Shown piece by piece: positions 6,723-10,879 of a stretch of DNA of 10,879 nucleotides. The notes beneath the pieces are model-generated. The model saw only the letters and a program-made list of their open reading frames with translations, had not been told where the DNA came from and ran no database searches. The stretch comes from JAUWNP01 sp034430655 (GTDB taxonomy: Bacteria; Chloroflexota; Anaerolineae; B4-G1). Location of the stretch: positions 1-10,879 of the forward strand of contig DAOUEC010000161.1 in the NCBI GenBank assembly GCA_034430655.1, in the 5' to 3' direction. Position numbers and translations under genes: made by a program. How positions within the stretch are numbered: the stretch's first letter is position 1; every line of letters starts with the position of its first letter.

Positions 6723-7914
6723 CCCGCCGCCGGAGAAATAGAAACTGGTGTCGCACAGTGCTACCCTGGTCGCATACGCCGTGCGACTCACAGTCCTCAA
6801 CGTTCTCGCTCTCCAATCCAATGAACTCAAAACCGTTGACGCTCACGTAAGGCAAGATTTCTTCGCCCATTCGACGGCCCCTGGTAGCGCCCAGATGCAT
6901 GATACACAAACCTGCCGGCTTGATCAATCGGTCGAAAGCCCGCAGCACATCAGCGTAGATGCCGATGTCCTTGCGCTGCTTCTCCTCGAGAAACTGATCT
7001 TTCATTGCCACCTGGTCTTCCCAGTCCCACCCACAAAACCACAGCCGAATCCAATTGCTAGAATAGAAGCGCGTGCTCTGGATAAAGGGCGGCGAAGTGA
7101 TGATCACATCTACCCGTTTGTCAAGCGCCAGGTCGAAGATCGACGCGTGATGAGCATCGCCCTCGACAAACGTATCTGGCAGGGGTTCAGCCAACATTCG
7201 GCGCACCTTATCGCGCAGTGAAGTCATAAGGGATTTGTAAACAAATGGGCCCGTTGGCGCAAATGGGGTAATGCCATGCGACCGTCGACTAAGCGCGTAA
7301 GGCCGATTGCCGTGCAAAATATGGAGCAGACAGGCCATCACGAACGAAATCTCTGGGCTGTGCTCATGGGCCCACTGCCTGAAGAACTCACGTGCCTTCA
7401 GTATCTCAATGAAAGTATCAGGATGGTAGTATTCCTGAATGGGGCGATTGACGCTAATCTGCACCGACTCTGCCACTCTCGGTGGCAACACATAATCATT
7501 GAGGAACTCTACCAACTCATTCAGTATCTGTTCAACCCTGTCCGCATCTACTCGCCGCACTTTTGCCAAGGTGCTATGATAAGCAATTGGATTGATGTCC
7601 CCACCAATGCCCACGCGACCTTGTAAACCTGCCTCGAAGGGAATGGTACCCACGCCAGAGAACGGATCAAGTACCCGCTCACCAGGCCGAGTGAATATTT
7701 TGACCAGGAAATGAGCGATGGCAGGCTTCAGCTTACCCTGGTAGGAACAAAGCGAGTGCAGGGGATGGCCCCAATTGCGCTTAGCATACGGGCGAGCACG
7801 GTAGGGCAATTGCTGAGCGAATAGTCGCGCGCGCTGCTTCACCGGCACCTGCTGGTTGAGTAGGGGCATTGGCTCCACGAAATCAAACGCCAACTGAGTG
7901 GGCTGGTCAGTCAT
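6682..7914 (-). CDS. DNA methyltransferase 2 of the restriction-modification locus (amino-methyltransferase, SPPF type), 410 aa
   Basis: This is the second SAM-dependent DNA methyltransferase. A motif X-like stretch (HPLHSLCSYQGKLKPAIAHFLV, about 50-71) leads to motif I (DPFSGVGT, 83-90) and GGDINP (104-109). Motif IV is TSPPF at 273-277, with an IKPAGLCIMHLG block at 331-342. The order matches methyltransferase 1 and the length is within one residue, so the two are probably distant relatives that modify the two strands of an asymmetric sequence. SPPF/SPPY favours N4-cytosine methylation, though this is not proven. The ATG at 7914 follows GAGG by 6 nt and overlaps the stop of the Phd-like gene by 8 nt. 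A longer in-frame reading to 8001 would run through that gene and is not preferred. The two genes are one transcript. Confidence 0.9.
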   Translation of the reverse strand: MTDQPTQLAFDFVEPMPLLNQQVPVKQRARLFAQQLPYRARPYAKRNWGHPLHSLCSYQGKLKPAIAHFLVKIFTRPGERVLDPFSGVGTIPFEAGLQGRVGIGGDINPIAYHSTLAKVRRVDADRVEQILNELVEFLNDYVLPPRVAESVQISVNRPIQEYYHPDTFIEILKAREFFRQWAHEHSPEISFVMACLLHILHGNRPYALSRRSHGITPFAPTGPFVYKSLMTSLRDKVRRMLAEPLPDTFVEGDAHHASIFDLALDKRVDVIITSPPFIQSTRFYSSNWIRLWFCGWDWEDQVAMKDQFLEEKQRKDIGIYADVLRAFDRLIKPAGLCIMHLGATRGRRMGEEILPYVSVNGFEFIGLESENVEDCESHGVCDQGSTVRHQFLFLRRRASRDTGSGLYLPQ

Positions 7915-8203
7915 TACAAGCCTCATTGTCGCGCTCATGCATCTCGGGCAGTGCAACCAGATCGTGAACTGTACCAGACTCCTGTACTTCACCCAACACA
8001 TAGTCAGGTTGTGCTTCCCGCAAGATGCGGGGGCCGGTGCTCTCCTGGACCAATAATCGCCGGAAGTCTGGCAGCGAGATGATCACGGCTGTAGGTGAAC
8101 CAAAGCGTTTCACGATGTAGCGTGTACGGTTCTGTGCCACATCGTCTAGCAACCGGCCAAAGTTGTTCTGAGCTTCAGTGGAGCCAATTGTTTTGGTTGT
8201 CAT
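7907..8203 (-). CDS. Phd/YefM-family antitoxin-like protein, 98 aa, without an adjacent toxin
   Basis: The N-terminal half is a typical Phd/YefM DNA-binding domain: IGSTEAQNNFGRLLDDVAQNRTRYIVKRFGSPTAVIISLPDFRRL (about 7-51). The C-terminal half (52-98), where antitoxins normally wrap the toxin, is acidic and not recognised. In toxin-antitoxin pairs the toxin follows directly. Here the next gene, overlapping by 8 nt, is a DNA methyltransferase, and no RelE- or Doc-like frame is present on either side. The likely role is a transcriptional repressor of its own methyltransferase operon, filling the position that a C protein has in other restriction-modification loci. The ATG is preceded by GAGGAG at short spacing. 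A remnant antitoxin or one acting on a distant toxin remains possible. Confidence 0.85.
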   Translation of the reverse strand: MTTKTIGSTEAQNNFGRLLDDVAQNRTRYIVKRFGSPTAVIISLPDFRRLLVQESTGPRILREAQPDYVLGEVQESGTVHDLVALPEMHERDNEACND

Positions 8204-8219
8204 AGTCTCCTCATCATTC

Positions 8220-8234
8220 TATCCAATTTGGATA
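8220..8234. promoter_or_regulatory. 15-bp palindrome in the predicted leader of the Phd-like gene
   Basis: TATCCAA-T-TTGGATA has seven-base arms and a one-base centre. It lies just after the predicted transcript start and 16 bp before the Phd-like start codon. It is a candidate operator or RNA hairpin. A palindrome of this size is expected less than once per window by chance for any given spacer. Confidence 0.4.
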
Positions 8235-8238
8235 ACTT

Positions 8239-8274
8239 TGTACACATTATAACGAACAATTGTTCTTTTGTCAA
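8239..8274 (-). promoter_or_regulatory. Consensus promoter of the phd-like/methyltransferase 2 operon with embedded palindromes
   Basis: On the minus strand a perfect TTGACA (8269-8274) and a perfect TATAAT (8246-8251) are separated by exactly 17 bp, the best promoter in the window. The spacer carries the 12-bp palindrome GAACAATTGTTC (8254-8265). The hexamer TGTACA (8239-8244), reported as the core of YefM-type operators, lies at the predicted start point. A repressor bound here would block polymerase, so autoregulation by the Phd-like protein is likely. Confidence 0.8.
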
Positions 8275-8410
8275 GACCACGAAAAGGAAGCCGGTGGTGC
8301 TTGTATGGGACAGGAGTTGCGCTCGTTAGCTGCCAGAAGCGAGGTCGGGAGGTGCAGTGCAAGAGGGAAAGGATAACAACAGAAGCAGGCCAGTCTGACC
8401 AGGGTGACGC

Positions 8411-8439
8411 AGGGCGCGCCGAGCGCACAAGTGCGCCCT
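8411..8439. repeat. Strong GC hairpin in the gap before the DUF4062-like gene
   Basis: AGGGCGC (8411-8417) pairs with GCGCCCT (8433-8439). Alternatively GCGCAC-AA-GTGCGC (8423-8436) forms a tight inner hairpin. No T-run follows on either strand, so it is not a convincing terminator. It ends at the possible -35 of the next gene. The rest of the gap 8281-8503 shows no gene. Confidence 0.5.
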
Positions 8440-8467
8440 TGTCCTTTGCTGTGAGAGGTGGTAGACT
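8439..8467 (+). promoter_or_regulatory. Possible promoter for the DUF4062-like gene
   Basis: TTGTCC (8439-8444) and TAGACT (8462-8467) are 17 bp apart, each 4 of 6 to consensus, with a predicted start near 8474, about 30 bp before the ATG. This is a moderate match only. Confidence 0.4.
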
Positions 8468-8503
8468 CTGCGCGCATCAAATTGGTTGGGAGAAACACGA
8501 GCA

Positions 8504-9052
8504 ATGGCCAGACCGATCCGATTATTCGTGAGCAGCAGCCCCGATCTGATGCCGGAACGGGAGGCGCTGGGCCAGGCGGTGGCCGAGTTGCCCGTGTCGG
8601 TGGGCTGGGAGATCAAGCACACCCCCAGGGCGGACGAGGACGCCCGCGGACCGTTGGCCTTCGTCGAGCGCTGCGACCTGTACCTGGTGGTGCTGGGGGC
8701 CGACTTTGCTGCTCCAATGGGCGCCGAGTGGCGGCAGGCGCGGGGCACGGGCAAGCCATTGCTGGCCTATCGCAAGCGCGTGCTCTACAGCCCCTCGGCC
8801 CAGATGCTGCTGCGCCAGTCGGACGTGGAGTGGACGGCGTTTCAGTCCCCGCAGGAACTCAAGGCGCAAGTGACCCGGTCCCTGGCACAGGCAGTGCTCG
8901 AGCGCGCCGAGCAGTTCGGGCTGCACCTGGACGAGGTGGAGGCACTGCTGGCGCTGGTGGGGACGGAGGAGGAGGAAGAGGAAACGCCCGCCGAGCCGGA
9001 CCGTCGTCGGGGAGCCGGGCGGGGCGCTGTGATCCTGGGCCGTGGGGTGTGA
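8504..9052 (+). CDS. DUF4062 / TIR-like domain protein, 182 aa
   Basis: The N-terminus IRLFVSSSPDLMPEREALGQAVAEL (about 5-29) is the DUF4062 opening, related to TIR/nucleoside-deoxyribosyltransferase-like folds. CDLYLVVLGADFAAPMGAEWRQAR (57-80) and GKPLLAYRK (83-91) match the later strands and helices of that fold. In larger proteins this domain precedes NTPase, NACHT or repeat domains and is found in putative defence or signalling proteins. Here it stands alone with a helical tail (about 115-151), six consecutive glutamates (155-160) and an Arg/Gly-rich end. The ATG at 8504 was preferred over an in-frame TTG at 8486, because the conserved domain begins two residues in and GGGAG lies upstream at rather long spacing. 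A hairpin and repeat separate it from the ATP synthase genes. The function is unknown. Confidence 0.75.
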   Translation: MARPIRLFVSSSPDLMPEREALGQAVAELPVSVGWEIKHTPRADEDARGPLAFVERCDLYLVVLGADFAAPMGAEWRQARGTGKPLLAYRKRVLYSPSAQMLLRQSDVEWTAFQSPQELKAQVTRSLAQAVLERAEQFGLHLDEVEALLALVGTEEEEEETPAEPDRRRGAGRGAVILGRGV

Positions 9053-9063
9053 GGGAAAACATA

Positions 9064-9107
9064 ATGCGTCATTCCGAGCGAGCGTAGCGAGTCGAGGAAT
9101 CTCCGTG
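9064..9107. repeat. Dispersed-repeat-like segment (the type that encodes spurious RHSERSEE peptides)
   Basis: The segment beginning GTCATTCCGAGCGAGCG and ending CGAGGAATCTCC has the form of a dispersed intergenic repeat seen in many bacterial genomes, recognised from memory. One reading frame translates to the familiar spurious RHSER string. ATTCC (9071-9075) and GGAAT (9096-9100) form inverted ends. It lies entirely between genes. Copy number cannot be judged from one window. Confidence 0.6.
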
Positions 9108-9108
9108 C

Positions 9109-9143
9109 ACGGGGCTGGACCTGGCTACGCCGTTCAGCCCCGT
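9109..9143. repeat. Hairpin with 12-bp stem upstream of the ATP synthase promoter
   Basis: ACGGGGCTG (9109-9117) is perfectly complementary to CAGCCCCGT (9135-9143). The stem continues inward by three more pairs, one of them G-U, leaving an 11-nt loop. There is no T-run after it on either strand, so intrinsic termination is doubtful. It occupies the -35 region of the predicted atp promoter and probably belongs to the dispersed repeat next to it. Confidence 0.75.
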
Positions 9144-9145
9144 TA

Positions 9146-9154
9146 TGGTATAAT
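9146..9154 (+). promoter_or_regulatory. Extended -10 promoter of the ATP synthase operon
   Basis: A perfect TATAAT (9149-9154) is preceded by the extended element TGG (9146-9148). No good -35 is found at 17 bp, where the hairpin lies, which is tolerable for an extended -10 promoter. The predicted start is near 9161, leaving a short leader with the ribosome site AAGGAG at 9173-9178. Confidence 0.6.
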
Positions 9155-9185
9155 ACACACTGATGCAATTCCAAGGAGCGAAGAG

Positions 9186-10604
9186 TTGTCCAGAACCGGA
9201 ACCGTAGCGCGCGTGGCCGGCGTGGTGGTAGACGCAGAGTTCGCCTCCGGCGACCTGCCCAGCATCCACAACAGTCTGCTGATCCAGCGTGACGATGGAC
9301 CGGAACTGGCCATTGAAGTGCAGGAGCACATCGACCCCCGCACAGTGCGGGCAATTGCTATGGGCAGCACGGCCGGCCTCCGCCGGGGGCTGCCGGTGCT
9401 AGACACCGGCCACCCCATCCGCGTCCCGGTGGGCCGGGCGACCCTGGGGCGCATGTTCAACGTCCTGGGCCAGCCCATTGACGGACGACCCGCGCCCAGG
9501 GGGACAGAGTGGCACCCGATCCACACTGCGTCACCGCCACTGCGCGAGCAACGGATAGTGGTTGAGCCGTTCGTCACCGGCATCAAGGCCATTGACCTGC
9601 TGACCCCCTACCCACGCGGCGGCAAGATCGGCCTTTTCGGTGGCGCGGGAGTGGGCAAGACGATGCTGATGATCGAACTCATGCGCCACACCATCCGCGA
9701 GCACGCAGGGCTAGTGGTCTTCGCTGGCGTGGGCGAGCGCAGCCGCGAGGGCAACGAACTGTGGCTGGAGATGCAGCGCAGCGGGGTACTCGATAGCACC
9801 GTCCTGGTCTTCGGGCAGATGAACGAACCGCCAGGAGCGCGGCTGCGGGTGGCGCTCACTGCACTGACGATGGCCGAGTACTTCCGCGACCACGAACGAC
9901 GTCCGGTGCTGGTGTTCATTGACAACATCTTCCGCTACATCCAGGCTGGCGCGGAGGTGTCGGCGCTGCTGGGACGGTTGCCCAGCGCCGTGGGCTACCA
10001 GCCCACGCTGGAAAGCGAGATGGGCGAACTGCAGGAGCGCATCACCACCACCAGTCGTGGCAGCGTCACCTCCGTGCAGGCGGTCTACGTGCCAGCCGAC
10101 GACCTGACCGACCCAGCAGTCGTGGCGACCTTTGCCCACCTGGACGCGGCGACCATTCTTTCGCGCCGCCAGGCCAGCCTGGGCCTCTACCCGGCTATTG
10201 ACCCGCTGGAATCCAACAGCACGTTGCTCACGCCCACCGGCGTGGGGGAGGAACACTACGCCATCGCCACGGAGGTGCGGGCGCTGCTGGCCCGCTACCA
10301 GGAACTACAGGACGTGATCGCTATCCTGGGAATGGAAGAACTGAGCACAGAGGACCGTCTGGCGGTCAACCGGGCGCGGCGGGTGCAACGCTTCCTCACG
10401 CAGCCATTCTCCGTCTCTGAGCCATTCACCGGGCTGCCCGGCCGCTACGTGCCGCTGGCCGAGACATTGTGCGGTTTCCGTGAGATTCTAGAAGGCCGCC
10501 ACGACGACCTGCCGGAGCAGGCGTTTTATATGGTCGGCACGATTGATGAGGTCGTGGGCAGAGCGAAAGGGAGACAAGGAGACAAGGGGACGAGAGGTGA
10601 TTAA
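9186..10604 (+). CDS. atpD: F-type/N-type ATP synthase beta subunit, 472 aa
   Basis: This is the catalytic subunit of the membrane-bound rotary ATPase. Visible are the N-terminal barrel (about 4-80), the P-loop GGAGVGKT (152-159), catalytic E184 in GERSREGN (183-190), Walker B VLVFIDNIF (241-249, D246), the strongly conserved PSAVGYQPTL (266-275) and VYVPADDLTDP (300-310). The lever motif reads EELSTED (384-390), a variant of DELSEED. The start is TTG at 9186, seven bases after AAGGAG. The family domain begins there, and the in-frame GTG at 9042 would overlap the previous gene and repeat. It lies first in its operon, directly before epsilon and not after gamma, as in N-type (Na+-linked) operons. 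Ion specificity sits in the c subunit, which is outside the window. The C-terminal tail (KGRQGDKGTRGD) is odd and encoded by a purine-rich repeat. Confidence 0.95.
   Translation: MSRTGTVARVAGVVVDAEFASGDLPSIHNSLLIQRDDGPELAIEVQEHIDPRTVRAIAMGSTAGLRRGLPVLDTGHPIRVPVGRATLGRMFNVLGQPIDGRPAPRGTEWHPIHTASPPLREQRIVVEPFVTGIKAIDLLTPYPRGGKIGLFGGAGVGKTMLMIELMRHTIREHAGLVVFAGVGERSREGNELWLEMQRSGVLDSTVLVFGQMNEPPGARLRVALTALTMAEYFRDHERRPVLVFIDNIFRYIQAGAEVSALLGRLPSAVGYQPTLESEMGELQERITTTSRGSVTSVQAVYVPADDLTDPAVVATFAHLDAATILSRRQASLGLYPAIDPLESNSTLLTPTGVGEEHYAIATEVRALLARYQELQDVIAILGMEELSTEDRLAVNRARRVQRFLTQPFSVSEPFTGLPGRYVPLAETLCGFREILEGRHDDLPEQAFYMVGTIDEVVGRAKGRQGDKGTRGD
10570..10593. repeat. 8-bp purine-rich tandem repeat at the end of the beta-subunit gene
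   Basis: GGAGACAA, GGAGACAA and GGGGACGA follow each other. The tract encodes the non-conserved C-terminal tail of the beta subunit. Its last unit supplies the AAGGGG ribosome site for the epsilon gene. Confidence 0.75.
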
Positions 10605-10879
10605 GCCGCTACGTCTGATGGTGTTAACGCCGGCTAAGACATTGCTCGAGGTAGAGGAAGCGACCTGGGTGCAGGCCCGCCTGGCCGACGGCGGCGGCAT
10701 CAGCGTCTATCCTGGTCACGCGCCGCTCCTGGCCGAGACGGTCACCGCCCCGCTGCGCTACGCCGACGGGTCGGGCGAGCACGCGCTGGACCTGGAGGCG
10801 GGTATCTTGCAGGTGGACCGCGACGGCGTGACGATTTTCACCAGTGAGCCAGTCCAGACTTCCGAAGTCTCGGAGACTT
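10597..10879 (+). CDS. atpC: ATP synthase epsilon subunit (3' end beyond the window)
   Basis: Ninety-four residues are visible of the small rotor subunit that couples and regulates the F1 motor. LRLMVLTPAKTLLEVEEATWVQARLADGGGISVYPGHAPLLAETV (about 6-50) is the epsilon beta-sandwich pattern, with the conserved P-G-H near 39-41. The following strands (LDLEAGILQVDRDGVTIFTSEPV, about 63-85) also fit. The start is probably GTG at 10597, seven bases after AAGGGG, which overlaps the last 8 nt of the beta gene. The in-frame ATG at 10618 would cut the first strand. The C-terminal helices, if present, are outside. N-type epsilon subunits resemble this one in following beta directly at the operon head. 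Confidence 0.88.
   Translation, partial: MIKPLRLMVLTPAKTLLEVEEATWVQARLADGGGISVYPGHAPLLAETVTAPLRYADGSGEHALDLEAGILQVDRDGVTIFTSEPVQTSEVSET

Noticed and set aside
7276..7626. Plus-strand frame inside methyltransferase 2
   Set aside because: It is antisense to a gene with complete methyltransferase motifs, and has no ribosome site or domain of its own.
8411..8450. Intrinsic terminator at the GC hairpin
   Set aside because: The stem is strong but no run of T follows on either strand.
8204..8503. Hidden toxin gene partner for the Phd-like protein
   Set aside because: No frame in this gap or next to the gene resembles RelE, YoeB, Doc or PIN proteins. The gap contains promoters and palindromes only.
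8458..9087. Gly/Arg-rich plus-strand frame of 209 aa over the DUF4062-like gene
   Set aside because: Its low-complexity composition is typical of an out-of-frame reading of GC-rich DNA. The overlapping frame has the DUF4062 pattern.
9109..9150. Terminator of the DUF4062-like gene
   Set aside because: The stem is good but it is followed by TATGG, not a T-run. It was kept as a hairpin/repeat only.

Overview
The window looks like a piece of a GC-rich bacterial chromosome, most likely from the Chloroflexota (Anaerolineae-like). That assignment is an inference from the high GC at third codon positions in the flanking genes, the mix of gene families and the dispersed-repeat style. No rRNA or other marker gene is present to prove it. 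No tRNA, rRNA, CRISPR array or insertion sequence was seen.

Left part (1-3736): two divergent units share a 215-bp regulatory gap. Leftward run a membrane-fusion (MacA/HlyD-like) protein and the start of a MacB/LolD-type ABC ATPase, which is cut by the window edge. Rightward, a consensus-like promoter overlapping a 15-bp palindrome drives a PadR-family regulator. The regulator's stop overlaps (ATGA) the start of a BtrH-like/DUF4872 protein with a papain-like Cys-His-Asp set. The layout suggests a PadR-controlled module in which an enzyme and an efflux/export pump may respond to the same signal.

Centre (3765-8203): a compact restriction-modification locus with visibly lower third-position GC than its neighbours. 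Rightward lie DNA methyltransferase 1 (TSPPY motif), a 397-aa protein with winged-helix-like segments reminiscent of the DNA-recognition half of AlwI/N.BstNBI-type enzymes, and a small single-HKD phospholipase-D nuclease like the catalytic domain of BfiI. The stops, starts and ribosome sites of these three are nearly contiguous. Leftward, from a near-perfect sigma70-type promoter with palindromes, come a Phd/YefM-like antitoxin-type protein with no toxin partner and methyltransferase 2 (TSPPF motif). Methyltransferase 2 overlaps the nuclease gene tail to tail by 41 bp. The inferred whole is a type IIS-like system. Recognition and cleavage sit on separate polypeptides, two methyltransferases serve an asymmetric site, and a Phd-like repressor may time expression. 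This is the most noteworthy item in the window.

Right part (8281-10879): a small stand-alone DUF4062/TIR-like protein, then a dispersed-repeat segment and a 12-bp-stem hairpin. After these comes the start of an ATP synthase operon: the beta subunit (TTG start with a strong ribosome site) and, overlapping it, the epsilon subunit, which runs off the window. Beta-epsilon at the head of an operon, rather than after gamma, is the arrangement of N-type (Na+-associated) F-ATPase operons.
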